From Pseudolysinimonas kribbensis (GTDB taxonomy: Bacteria; Actinomycetota; Actinomycetes; Actinomycetales; Microbacteriaceae), in the NCBI RefSeq assembly GCF_030161895.1, contig NZ_BSVB01000001.1, positions 2,232,001 to 2,296,000 on the forward strand: a stretch of DNA of 64,000 bases. The letters are read 5' to 3'. A program made the position numbers and the translations under genes. Position 1 is the stretch's first letter. Each line of letters opens with the position of its first letter. The notes beneath the pieces are model-generated. The model did no database searches and was not told the origin of the DNA. It saw only the letters and a list, made by a program, of their open reading frames with translations. Positions 1 to 8,651 of the stretch are shown in pieces.

Positions 1-102
1 AGCAACGTGCTCGAGCCCGCGATGCTCGACTTCCTCAAGAGCGGCTCCGTCGACCTGAAGAACATCGAGTCGCAGGCGAAGACGCTCTACGCCCAGCAGT
101 AG
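1..102 (+). CDS. C-terminal end of an extracellular sugar-binding protein (partial)
   Basis: The first 33 codons form an open frame that ends at TAG (100-102), one base before the first permease start. The tail, with a Leu/Phe-Leu-Lys helix and a final Ala-Gln-Gln, looks like the last helices of an ABC sugar-binding protein that delivers substrate to the permeases. The fragment is too short for recognition by sequence alone; the call rests on its position at the head of a binding protein-permease-permease operon. The 5' part lies outside the window. Confidence 0.6.
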   Translation, partial: SNVLEPAMLDFLKSGSVDLKNIESQAKTLYAQQ

Positions 103-103
103 C

Positions 104-1045
104 GTGACGGATCTGAACCCGATCTCCGCGGCGTCGGTCACCCCGGCGCCGCGGAGGCATCTGCGTCAGCTCACCGGCCGGGACCGCGGGGTCCTGGGCG
201 TCATGATCGGCCTGCCGACGATCATCCAGGTGATCCTCGTCTGGCTGCCGCTCGTCGCCTCCGTCGTCCTCTCGTTCATGAAGTGGGACGGCCTGTCGTT
301 CACGAGCTTCCACTGGAACGGGCTCACCAACTACACGTTCGCCCTCACTCAGTCGCCGCAGTTCCTCCCAGCGCTGCTGCACAACGTGGTCTGGCTGCTG
401 TTCCTCGCCGTCATCGGCACGCCGCTCGGTCTGCTGCTGGCCGTGCTGCTGGATCAGAAGATCCGTGGATCGCGCATCTACCAGTCGATCTTCTTCCTGC
501 CCGTCATGCTCTCGGTCGCCCTCATCGGGATCATCTGGGAGCTCATGTACTCGCAGGACAACGGCTTCATCAACAACCTGCTCGGCACCGCCGGCACGAG
601 CGGCGCGATCGACTGGTTCGGCAACGCCAACGTCAACCTGTGGGCGGCGCTCGTCGCGGCCACCTGGCGCCACGCGGGCTACATCATGATCCTGTACCTG
701 GCGGGTTTGAAGGGCGTGGACCCGAGCCTGCGGGAGGCGGCATCCCTCGACGGGGCGAACGGGGCGCAGACCTTCTTCCGCGTCGTCTTCCCCGCCATGG
801 CGCCGACGAACGTGATCATCGTGGTCATCACGATCATCGAGTCGCTGCGCGCCTTCGACATCGTGTGGGTCATCAACGGCGGCAACAACGGCCTCGAGCT
901 GCTGAGCGTGCTGGTCGTCAAGTACCTGGTCGGCGAGACGCAGGTGATCGGCATCGGCAGCGCCTTCGCGGTCGTGCTGCTCGTGATCTCGCTCGTGCCG
1001 ATCGTCTTCTATCTCGTCCGCACGTTCCGCAACCGGGAGATCTGA
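104..1045 (+). CDS. Sugar ABC transporter permease, MalF/UgpA type
   Basis: A 313-residue inner-membrane permease that forms the transport channel with the next gene. Six hydrophobic segments are visible, starting near residue 30. The cytoplasmic EAA loop that contacts the ATPase is clear (EAASLDGANGAQTFFRVVFP, about residues 204-223). The GTG start lies one base after the preceding stop, and the next gene's ATG follows the stop directly, so the genes are tightly coupled. No ATPase gene is in this operon; a shared MsiK-type ATPase encoded elsewhere is usual for actinobacterial sugar importers (inference). Substrate is inferred from the downstream galactosidases. Confidence 0.92.
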   Translation: MTDLNPISAASVTPAPRRHLRQLTGRDRGVLGVMIGLPTIIQVILVWLPLVASVVLSFMKWDGLSFTSFHWNGLTNYTFALTQSPQFLPALLHNVVWLLFLAVIGTPLGLLLAVLLDQKIRGSRIYQSIFFLPVMLSVALIGIIWELMYSQDNGFINNLLGTAGTSGAIDWFGNANVNLWAALVAATWRHAGYIMILYLAGLKGVDPSLREAASLDGANGAQTFFRVVFPAMAPTNVIIVVITIIESLRAFDIVWVINGGNNGLELLSVLVVKYLVGETQVIGIGSAFAVVLLVISLVPIVFYLVRTFRNREI

Positions 1046-1948
1046 ATGAGCGCCGTCACCGTCAGCGCCCGCACCCCGTCGAGGACGGGGCCGGTACGCA
1101 GGCGCCCGCACGTCGGCACGCACCTGTTCCTCATCGTCATGGCGGTGATGTGGCTGATCCCGCTGCTGTGGTCGCTGTACACGGCGCTGCGCCCGAAGGC
1201 CGACACCGACAAGTACGGGTACTTTTCGATCGCCGGCACCTACAACCTGCAGAACTTCATCGACGCGTGGAACCAGGGCGGATTCCCGACCTACTTCCTC
1301 AACTCCGTGATCATCACGGTGCCGACCGTGATCCTCACCCTGCTGTTCGCGTCGATGATGGCGTTCGCGGTGAGCCGCTTCTCGTGGAAGTTCAACGTGA
1401 CGCTGCTCATCATGTTCACCGCCGGCAACCTGCTGCCACCGCAGGTGCTCGCGACGCCGATCTTCGAGCTGTTCAAGCTGATCCAGCTGCCGTACTCGAT
1501 CTCCGACTCCGGCACGCTGCTGAACCAGCTGGTCGGTGTGATCGCCGCGAACACCGGATTCCAGATCGGCTTCTGCACGTTCGTGCTGTCGAACTACATG
1601 AAGGCGATCCCGACCGAGCTGACCGAGGCCGCGCGGGTCGACGGCGCGGGCGTGTGGACGCAGTACGTGCGGATCATCATGCCGCTCACCCGCCCGGCGC
1701 TCGCCGCGCTCGCGACACTCGAGGTGATCTTCATCTACAACGACTACTTCTGGCCGCTGATCCTCATCCAGTCGGGCAACCGGCTGCCGGTGACGACCGC
1801 GATCAACAACCTGCAGGGGCAGTTCCTGTCCAACTACAACCTGCTGGCGGCCGGGGCGGTCATCATCGTGATCCCCACCCTCATCGTCTATCTCGCGCTG
1901 CAACGCCAGTTCGTGGCCGGCTTGACCCTCGGCGCGAGCAAGGGCTGA
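1046..1948 (+). CDS. Sugar ABC transporter permease, MalG/UgpE type
   Basis: The second permease subunit, 300 residues with about six membrane segments. The EAA motif reads EAARVDGAGVWTQYVRIIMP near residues 193-212, the form usual in MalG-type partners. The ATG start directly follows the previous TGA. It pairs with the upstream permease to import a sugar bound by the partly visible binding protein. The following alpha- and beta-galactosidases suggest a galactosyl oligosaccharide such as raffinose, melibiose or a galacto-oligosaccharide; the exact substrate cannot be read from the sequence. Confidence 0.92.
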   Translation: MSAVTVSARTPSRTGPVRRRPHVGTHLFLIVMAVMWLIPLLWSLYTALRPKADTDKYGYFSIAGTYNLQNFIDAWNQGGFPTYFLNSVIITVPTVILTLLFASMMAFAVSRFSWKFNVTLLIMFTAGNLLPPQVLATPIFELFKLIQLPYSISDSGTLLNQLVGVIAANTGFQIGFCTFVLSNYMKAIPTELTEAARVDGAGVWTQYVRIIMPLTRPALAALATLEVIFIYNDYFWPLILIQSGNRLPVTTAINNLQGQFLSNYNLLAAGAVIIVIPTLIVYLALQRQFVAGLTLGASKG

Positions 1949-1950
1949 CG

Positions 1951-4074
1951 GTGCCCGCGGGAATGGAGCAGGCCTACCTCGAGAACGGCGGCACCGCGCT
2001 GCTCGTCGACCTGCGCGACGGGGACGCCGTCATCGTGCACTGGGGAGACGCACTGCCCGCGCCGCTGCCGGATGCCGCACTGCTGCTCCCCGCGGTGCCG
2101 CGGTCGAACTTCGACGTGCCGATTCGCCCCTCGCTCGTGCCGCAGGCGTCCCGCGGATGGCGCGGCGCTCCCGGGCTGAGCGGTGCGCGCGACGACGGCT
2201 CGGGCTACTCGCCGCTGCTGACCGTGCGGTCGGCCGACGCGACCGCGACCCGCCTGGACCTCGAGCTCGAGGATGCCGTGGCGCGGCTGCGCGTGCGCAT
2301 CGGGCTCGAGCTCGACGCGCACGGCATCCTGCACGCGTCGGCGGAGCTCGAGAACGCGAGCGACGCCGCCTATCGCCTCGTGGGCCTCGAGCTGGCGCTG
2401 CCACTGCCGGCGCGGGCGGCCGAGGTGCTCGACCACGCCGGACGCTGGGGTCGCGAGAAGCAGCAGCAGCGCCACGGGATCGCGCACGGCGAGTGGGTGC
2501 GTGCGGGGCGGCACGGCCGCACCGGTCACGATGCGACCGGGCTGTTCGCGGCCGGCACCGCCGGGTTCGGCTTCGGCCGCGGCGAGGTGTGGGGCATCCA
2601 CCTCGCCTGGAGCGGCGACCACCGCCACCGCGTCGAGCGACTCGGCGACGGTCAGACGGTGATCGCCGCGGGCGAGCTGCTGCATCCGGGCGAGGTCGTG
2701 CTCGGCGCCGGCGAGAGGTACACGGCTCCGGAGCTGCTGGCCGCGCATTCGACCGAGGGGCTCGATGGCGTGAGCGCACGGTTCCACCGGATGCTGCGGG
2801 CGCGACCGACGCATCCTCGCACCCCGCGTCCGGTGGTGCTCAACACCTGGGAGGCGGTCTACTTCCGCCACGACCTGGACGAGCTCAGCCGCCTGGCCGA
2901 GACCGCGGCCGCGGTCGGCGTCGAGCGGTTCGTGCTCGACGACGGCTGGTTCCGCGGCCGCCGCGACGACCACGCGGGGCTCGGCGACTGGGTCGTCGAT
3001 GCCGACGTGTGGCCGCAGGGGCTCGGCCCCCTCATCGAGCGCGTCGAGGCGCTCGGCATGCGGTTCGGCCTCTGGGTCGAGCCCGAGATGGTCAATGAGG
3101 ACTCCGACCTGGTGCGGGCGCACCCCGACTGGATCGCCGGACCCGCGGGCCGGCGTTCGCTGGAGTGGCGGCATCAGCAGGTGCTCGACCTCGTCAACCC
3201 CGACGCGTTCGCGCACGTGCTCGGGCAGCTCGACGCCCTGCTCAGCGAGAACCAGGGCATCGCGTTCCTCAAGTGGGACCAGAACCGCGACCAGACCGAG
3301 CTCGGCTCCGGTGGCCGCGCCTCGACGCACGCGCAGACCCTCGCCGCGTACCGGATGCTCGACGAGCTGCGGCGGCGGCATCCGGACGTCGAGATCGAGA
3401 GCTGCTCGTCGGGCGGCGCGCGCGTCGACCTCGGCGTGCTCGCCCGCACCGATCGGGTCTGGGCCTCCGACACGAACGATGCGCTCGAACGGCAACTGAT
3501 CCAGCGCGGCACGCAGGCGCTGATCCCGCCCGAGCTGGTCGGCGCGCACATCGGCCCGGCCCACTCGCACACGACCGGCCGCACGCAGGACCTGTCGTTC
3601 CGGGCGATCACCGCGCTCGTGGGGCACTTCGGCATCGAGTGGGACATCCTGCGCGCGTCCGACGCGGAGCGCGCCGAACTGGCGCAGGCCATCGCCTACT
3701 ACCGCGACCGGCGGGAGCTGCTGCACTCCGGTCGTCTCGTGCACGCCGACGACCGCGGCCCGTCGTCGACGGTCTACGGCGTCGTCGCCGACGACCGCTC
3801 CGAGGCGGTGTTCGTCGTGGCGCAGCTGACGCTCGCCCCGGACGAGCAGACCCCGCCCGCGACACTGCCCGGGCTCGACCCGGCACGGCGCTATCGGGTG
3901 CGGTTCGGCCTGCCGCTCGACGAGCGCGGCGTCGGCGAGCGCGGTGCTCCCGCGTGGATCGCGGCCGGTGGCGAGCTCGAGCTGACCGGCGCGGCGCTGG
4001 CGGTCATCGGCGTGCCGGTGCCCGCACTGCTGCCCGAGCACGCGTTGTTGCTCGACGTACGGGAGGTGCGGTGA
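1951..4074 (+). CDS. Alpha-galactosidase, glycoside hydrolase family 36
   Basis: A 707-residue cytoplasmic enzyme releasing terminal alpha-galactose from imported oligosaccharides. GH36 landmarks are present: the DDGWF motif near residues 330-334, the nucleophile motif KWDQN (Asp443), SCSSGGARVDLG, and SDTND with the probable acid/base Asp507. An N-terminal beta-supersandwich precedes the barrel. The start chosen is GTG 1951, two bases after the permease stop; an in-frame ATG at 1963 is the alternative. The reading frame stays open far upstream, but that part is the shadow of the permease genes. The 3' end overlaps the beta-galactosidase start by four bases (GTGA). Confidence 0.94.
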   Translation: MPAGMEQAYLENGGTALLVDLRDGDAVIVHWGDALPAPLPDAALLLPAVPRSNFDVPIRPSLVPQASRGWRGAPGLSGARDDGSGYSPLLTVRSADATATRLDLELEDAVARLRVRIGLELDAHGILHASAELENASDAAYRLVGLELALPLPARAAEVLDHAGRWGREKQQQRHGIAHGEWVRAGRHGRTGHDATGLFAAGTAGFGFGRGEVWGIHLAWSGDHRHRVERLGDGQTVIAAGELLHPGEVVLGAGERYTAPELLAAHSTEGLDGVSARFHRMLRARPTHPRTPRPVVLNTWEAVYFRHDLDELSRLAETAAAVGVERFVLDDGWFRGRRDDHAGLGDWVVDADVWPQGLGPLIERVEALGMRFGLWVEPEMVNEDSDLVRAHPDWIAGPAGRRSLEWRHQQVLDLVNPDAFAHVLGQLDALLSENQGIAFLKWDQNRDQTELGSGGRASTHAQTLAAYRMLDELRRRHPDVEIESCSSGGARVDLGVLARTDRVWASDTNDALERQLIQRGTQALIPPELVGAHIGPAHSHTTGRTQDLSFRAITALVGHFGIEWDILRASDAERAELAQAIAYYRDRRELLHSGRLVHADDRGPSSTVYGVVADDRSEAVFVVAQLTLAPDEQTPPATLPGLDPARRYRVRFGLPLDERGVGERGAPAWIAAGGELELTGAALAVIGVPVPALLPEHALLLDVREVR

Positions 4075-6944
4075 CCGACTTCACGGGATCCGACGCGCTC
4101 GCCGCGCGCGCGCGGTTCGCGACCGATGCGCGCACCTTGTCGCTCGATGGCGAGTGGGCCGTGCGGTTCTCGCCGTCGTGGGCCGAGGCGCCGGACGACC
4201 TCGGCGATCCGGAGCTCGCGATCGACGGCTGGGGCCGGATCCCGGTGCCGTCGAGCTGGCCGATGCAGGCCGAGGGCCACGGACGCCCCTGGTACACGAA
4301 CACGAAGTTCCCGTTCCCGGTCGAGCCGCCCTTCGTGCCCGACGAGAACCCGGTCGCCGACCACGCGGTGCGCTTCGACTGGGAGCCGGGGGATGCGACG
4401 GTGCTGCGACTCGAGGGCGTCGACGCCGCCGGCACGGTCGTGGTCAACGGCGTCGAGGTCGGCACGACCCGCGGCAGCCGGCTCGTGCACGAGTTCGACG
4501 TGTCGCGCGAGGTGCGGTCCGGCTCGAACCTGCTCGTCGTGCGGATCGCGCGGTGGGCCGAGACGAGCTACCTCGAAGACCAGGACATGTGGTGGCTGCC
4601 GGGGCTGTTCCGGCCGGTCACCGTGCTCGACCGGCCGGCGGACGGCATCCGGGACCTGCGGGTCGAGGCCGACTGGCGGGACGGCGTCGCGACGCTGCGG
4701 GTCGAGGTGGATGCCGACGCGCCCGCCCGGGTGAGCGTGCCCGAGCTGGGCATCGAGCTCGCCGCGGGGCAGCGGGTGGAGGTGCCGGGAGCCGAGCCGT
4801 GGTTGGCGGAGGCGCCGCGGCTGTACGACCTCGTGGTGGCGGCTCCGGGCGAGACCGCGCGGCTGCGCATCGGGTTCCGCACGGTGCGCATCGACGGGCA
4901 CCGCTTCCTCGTCAACGACCGGCCGGTGCTGCTGCGCGGGGTCAACCGGCACGAGCACCACCCCGACCTCGGCCGAGTCGTGCCGCGGGCGACCGTGGAG
5001 CACGAGCTGCGGCTCATGAAGCGCCACAACATCAACGCGATCCGCACCTCGCACTACCCGCCGCATCCCGACCTCGCCGACCTCGCCGACGAGCTCGGGT
5101 TCTGGCTCATCGTGGAGTGCGACCTCGAGACGCACGGCTTCATCCACGTCGACTGGCGCGGCAACCCGAGCGACGACCCGGCCTACGAGGCCGCCTACCG
5201 CGACCGGATGGCGCGCACCGTCGAGCGCGACCGCAACCACCCGAGCGTGATCATGTGGTCGCTCGGCAACGAGTCGGGCGTCGGTCGCAACCTCGCGGCG
5301 ATGGCCGAGGAGGCGCGGCGGCGCGACCCGTCGCGGCCGTTGCACTACGAGGGCGACTGGACGGCCGCCGACACCGACGTCTACTCGCGCATGTACGCGC
5401 ATCCCGAGGAGGTCGCCCTCATCGCGCGCGGCGAGGAGCCGCCGCTCGACGACCCCGTTCTCGATGCGCGCCGACGCGGGATGCCGTTCCTGCTCTGCGA
5501 GTACGCGCACGCGATGGGCAACGGGCCGGGCGGGCTGGCCGAGTACCAGGAGCTGCTGGACTCGAGCGACCGGATGGCGGGCGCATTCGTGTGGGAGTGG
5601 CTGGAGCACGGCATCCGGCGCCGCACGCCCGACGGGCGGGAGTACTGGGCATACGGCGGCGACTTCGGCGAGCCCGTGCACGACGGCAACTTCGTGGCCG
5701 ACGGCCTCGTCGATGCGGACCGGAACCCCCGCCCGCAGCTCGCGGATCTCGCGACCGTGTTCGCACCGGTGCGGATGCGGATCGGCGCCGACGAGGTCGA
5801 GATCGCGAACCGGCAGGACCACATCGGGGTGTCGTGGCTGCGCGCAGAGTGGGAGCTGTCGACCGCCGCGGGGGCGGTCGTGAGCGGCGAACTCGCGCTG
5901 CCCGAGGTCGCGCCGCGGGAGAGCGCCGTCGTGCCGTTGCCCGACCGGGCGCGCGGCGACGGGGTGCTCACGATCCGCGTGGTGACTGCCGGCGAGAGCA
6001 CCTGGGCACCCGCCGGGCACGAGGTGGCGTGGGCGCAGCGCGGCGCGCTCGCGGTGCCGGCGGCTCCCGCCGCGACGGGGGCGCCGCGGCGCGAGGGCCG
6101 CACGATCGCGCTCGGCTCCGCCCGCATCGACGCCGTCACGGGACTGCTGCGCCTCGACGACCCGGACCGGGGTGACCTCGATCTCGGCGGCCCGGAGCTC
6201 GTGCTCTGGCGCGCGCCCACCGACAACGACCGCGGCCACGGGCTGCTGCCGCTGCGCGGGCACGACCGCGAGGAGCTCTCGGAGGAGCAGGCGTGGGAGG
6301 CCGCGGAGCTGCCGCGGCTGACCACCCGCGTGGAGTCGGTGGAGGCCGGCGGCACGTTCGTCGAGATCGTGACCCGGGTCGCGCCCGCGATCTTCGACTG
6401 GGGCGCGCGGGTGCGCATCCGGTACACGAGCGACGGCGACGTGCTCGGCATGGGCGTGCGGGTGGAGCCCGTGGGCGCGTGGCCGTGCACCTGGGCGCGA
6501 GCGGGGCTGCGGTTCCGGCTCCCGTTCGCACCGAGCGCTCACTGGCTCGGGCTCGGGCCCGGGCAGGCGTACCCCGACACGGGCCTCGCGGCGCGCCTCG
6601 GCGAGTGGTCGGCGAGCCCCGACGAGCTGCGGACCGACTACGTGCGCCCCCAGGAGAACGGCTCGCGCCGCGGCGTCGTATCGGTCGATCTGACCGACGC
6701 GCGCGGCAGCGGCCTCGGCATCACGGGCGAGCCGTTCGCGTTCACGGTGAGCCCGTGGACCGCCGCCCAGCTCGCCGCGGCGGCACACCCCACCGATCTC
6801 CCGGACCCCGGCGAGGGCAGCTGGCTCACCATCGATCTCGCGCAGCACGGCATCGGCACGGCATCCTGCGGCCCGGGCGTGCTGGAGCCGTACCGCCTGA
6901 CTCCCCGCACCGTGGAAGGCCGCATCGCGCTCACTAGAATCTGA
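4071..6944 (+). CDS. lacZ: Beta-galactosidase, glycoside hydrolase family 2 (LacZ type)
   Basis: A 957-residue LacZ-type enzyme cleaving beta-galactosides in the cytoplasm. Order: sugar-binding and immunoglobulin-like domains, then a TIM barrel with the acid/base Glu401 in GNESG and the nucleophile Glu477 in CEYAHAMGNGPG, then a C-terminal beta-galactosidase small-chain domain marked by APTDNDRG. Length is close to the family norm of about 1000. The GTG start at 4071 overlaps the alpha-galactosidase stop; no SD of note, consistent with translational coupling. With the upstream genes it completes a galactoside catabolic operon. Its last codons contain the promoter of the next gene. Confidence 0.94.
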   Translation: MTDFTGSDALAARARFATDARTLSLDGEWAVRFSPSWAEAPDDLGDPELAIDGWGRIPVPSSWPMQAEGHGRPWYTNTKFPFPVEPPFVPDENPVADHAVRFDWEPGDATVLRLEGVDAAGTVVVNGVEVGTTRGSRLVHEFDVSREVRSGSNLLVVRIARWAETSYLEDQDMWWLPGLFRPVTVLDRPADGIRDLRVEADWRDGVATLRVEVDADAPARVSVPELGIELAAGQRVEVPGAEPWLAEAPRLYDLVVAAPGETARLRIGFRTVRIDGHRFLVNDRPVLLRGVNRHEHHPDLGRVVPRATVEHELRLMKRHNINAIRTSHYPPHPDLADLADELGFWLIVECDLETHGFIHVDWRGNPSDDPAYEAAYRDRMARTVERDRNHPSVIMWSLGNESGVGRNLAAMAEEARRRDPSRPLHYEGDWTAADTDVYSRMYAHPEEVALIARGEEPPLDDPVLDARRRGMPFLLCEYAHAMGNGPGGLAEYQELLDSSDRMAGAFVWEWLEHGIRRRTPDGREYWAYGGDFGEPVHDGNFVADGLVDADRNPRPQLADLATVFAPVRMRIGADEVEIANRQDHIGVSWLRAEWELSTAAGAVVSGELALPEVAPRESAVVPLPDRARGDGVLTIRVVTAGESTWAPAGHEVAWAQRGALAVPAAPAATGAPRREGRTIALGSARIDAVTGLLRLDDPDRGDLDLGGPELVLWRAPTDNDRGHGLLPLRGHDREELSEEQAWEAAELPRLTTRVESVEAGGTFVEIVTRVAPAIFDWGARVRIRYTSDGDVLGMGVRVEPVGAWPCTWARAGLRFRLPFAPSAHWLGLGPGQAYPDTGLAARLGEWSASPDELRTDYVRPQENGSRRGVVSVDLTDARGSGLGITGEPFAFTVSPWTAAQLAAAAHPTDLPDPGEGSWLTIDLAQHGIGTASCGPGVLEPYRLTPRTVEGRIALTRI
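6935..6940 (+). promoter_or_regulatory. -10 element of the guaB3 promoter, inside the end of lacZ
   Basis: TAGAAT lies six bases before the in-frame GTG at 6947 and three before the ATG at 6944. In other promoters of the window the start codon comes 5-8 bases after such a hexamer. Transcription would therefore begin at or near GTG 6947, suggesting a leaderless mRNA. No good -35 match is visible. Confidence 0.6.
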
Positions 6945-8068
6945 TGGTGAGCGACATCGAGATCGGGCGTGCGAAGCGCGCGCGGCGGGCGTACACCTTC
7001 GACGACATCGCGATCGTGCCCAGTCGCCGCACGCGCGACCCGCAGGACGTCAGCGTCAGCTGGACGATCGACGCGTTCACCTTCGAGATGCCGGTGCTCG
7101 CGGCGCCGATGGATTCCGTGGTGAGCCCCGAGACGGCGATCGCGATCGGCCGCCTCGGCGGGCTCGGCGTGCTCGACCTCGAGGGCGTCTGGACCCGGTA
7201 CGACGACCCGGAGCCGGTGCTCGCCGAGATCCGCGCGCTGCCGCAGGCGGAGACGACCCGGCGGCTGCAGGAGATCTACGCGGAGCCCATCAAGCCCGAG
7301 CTGGTCACCCAACGCCTCGCGGAGATCCGGGCGGCCGGCGTGCCGGTCGCGGGCGCCCTCAGCCCGCAGCGCACGGCCGAACTGAGCGACACCGTCGTGG
7401 GCGCGGGCGTCGACCTGTTCGTGATCCGCGGCACGACGGTGAGCGCCGAGCACGTCAGCAAGACCACCGAGCCGCTCAACCTCAAGAAGTTCATCTACGA
7501 GCTCGACGTGCCGGTCATCGTCGGCGGCGCCTCGACCTACACCGCGGCGCTGCACCTCATGCGCACCGGCGCCGCGGGCGTGCTCGTGGGCTTCGGCGGC
7601 GGTGCCGCGTCGACGACGCGCACGAGCCTCGGCATCCACGCGCCGATGGCGAGCGCCGTCGCGGATGTCGCCGGCGCACGCCGCGACTACCTCGACGAGT
7701 CGGGCGGCCGCTACGTGCACGTCATCGCGGACGGCGGCCTCGGCACCTCCGGCGACGTCGTCAAGGCGATCTCGATGGGCGCCGACGCGGTCATGCTCGG
7801 CTCGATCCTGGCCCGTGCCGAGGAGGCGCCCGGCGCCGGATGGCACTGGGGCGCCGAGGCGCACCACGAGGAGCTGCCGCGCGGTCACCGCGTCGAGGTG
7901 GGCACGGTGGCGCCGCTCGAGCGGGTGCTGTTCGGCCCGTCGAGCGCGGCCGACGGCCGCACGAACGTGATCGGCGCGCTGCGCCGGTCGATGGCCACGA
8001 CGGGCTACTCGGATCTCAAGGAGTTCCAGCGCGTCGAGGTCGTCGTCGCGCCGTACACCCGCAGCTGA
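6944..8068 (+). CDS. guaB3: GuaB3-family IMP dehydrogenase-related protein
   Basis: A 374-residue TIM-barrel protein of the IMP dehydrogenase/GMP reductase superfamily. It has the early YTFDDI and PVLAAPMDSV segments of that family and a phosphate-binding GGLGTSGDVVKAI loop near residues 265-277. It is shorter than true GuaB and lacks the CBS pair, matching the GuaB3 paralogue carried by actinobacteria next to guaB or guaA. Its role in guanine nucleotide synthesis is presumed, not shown. ATG 6944 overlaps the lacZ stop by one base; the -10 position favours the next codon, GTG 6947. guaA lies 5 kb downstream on the same strand. Confidence 0.87.
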   Translation: MVSDIEIGRAKRARRAYTFDDIAIVPSRRTRDPQDVSVSWTIDAFTFEMPVLAAPMDSVVSPETAIAIGRLGGLGVLDLEGVWTRYDDPEPVLAEIRALPQAETTRRLQEIYAEPIKPELVTQRLAEIRAAGVPVAGALSPQRTAELSDTVVGAGVDLFVIRGTTVSAEHVSKTTEPLNLKKFIYELDVPVIVGGASTYTAALHLMRTGAAGVLVGFGGGAASTTRTSLGIHAPMASAVADVAGARRDYLDESGGRYVHVIADGGLGTSGDVVKAISMGADAVMLGSILARAEEAPGAGWHWGAEAHHEELPRGHRVEVGTVAPLERVLFGPSSAADGRTNVIGALRRSMATTGYSDLKEFQRVEVVVAPYTRS

Positions 8069-8111
8069 CCTCGCTCTGCGCGAACCCCGGGCGCCCCGAA
8101 ACGAGCGCCGG

Positions 8112-8117
8112 TAGAAT
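8112..8117 (+). promoter_or_regulatory. -10 element, khtT-like gene
   Basis: TAGAAT with exactly six bases (8118-8123) before the ATG at 8124, predicting transcription start at or next to the A of the start codon and a leaderless mRNA. Confidence 0.65.
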
Positions 8118-8123
8118 AGAAGG

Positions 8124-8651
8124 ATGGTCGACGTCCGTCGTGTGAAGCTCCCCGGGGTGGGGGTGCTGCACACCTTCGTGACCGACGACGGTGGCAAGGT
8201 CGGCGTCATCACCCACCGCTCCGGCCATAGCGACCTCGTGTCGTTCGCCGACGCCGCCGACAAGGACCACACCAACAAGGTCTCGCTCCGGCTCGACGAG
8301 GACGAGGCGCACACGCTCGCGGAGCTGCTGGGCGGCACCCGCATCACCGAGTCGCTCAGCGGCCTCGACCAGATCCCGGGCCTGTCCATCGACTGGTTCC
8401 ACGTCGACTACGACGACCACATCGCCGGTCAGCCGCTCGGCGACATGACCGAGCGCGGGCTCGCCGGCGTGACCGTGGTGGCCGTCGTCCGCGGCGAGTC
8501 CGCCAATCCCGCTCCCGACACGCACTTCAAGGTGTTCCCGGGCGACACGCTCGTGCTCGCGGGCGCTCCGGAGAAGGTCGCGAAGGCGTTCCACTTCTAC
8601 CGTGCCGGCGAGTTCTCCAAGTCCGAGGCCGTCGCTCCGCCGGGTCGCTGA
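8124..8651 (+). CDS. Regulatory subunit of a cation:proton antiporter (KhtT-like, TrkA-C domain)
   Basis: A 175-residue soluble protein. The C-terminal half (about residues 75-165, with GVTVVAVVRG and FKVFPGDTLVLAGAPEKV) is a TrkA-C/RCK-C domain, which binds small ligands and gates K+ transporters. The N-terminal half matches the KhtT-type regulatory subunit. The antiporter gene follows with a one-base TGATG overlap, so the two products are very likely made together as a complex at the membrane. The leaderless promoter supports the ATG start. Confidence 0.85.
   Translation: MVDVRRVKLPGVGVLHTFVTDDGGKVGVITHRSGHSDLVSFADAADKDHTNKVSLRLDEDEAHTLAELLGGTRITESLSGLDQIPGLSIDWFHVDYDDHIAGQPLGDMTERGLAGVTVVAVVRGESANPAPDTHFKVFPGDTLVLAGAPEKVAKAFHFYRAGEFSKSEAVAPPGR

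Noticed and set aside
35..1903. Very long open frames on the strand opposite the sugar operon (also 1888-4041 and 3891-6848 minus)
   Set aside because: They mirror well-conserved plus-strand genes, encode Arg/Asp/His-rich low-complexity sequence without recognisable domains, and are the expected by-product of very high GC at third codon positions.
283..1950. Upstream extension of the alpha-galactosidase frame
   Set aside because: The frame happens to stay open behind the two permease genes; the encoded sequence is Arg/His-rich shadow and the family start matches GTG 1951.
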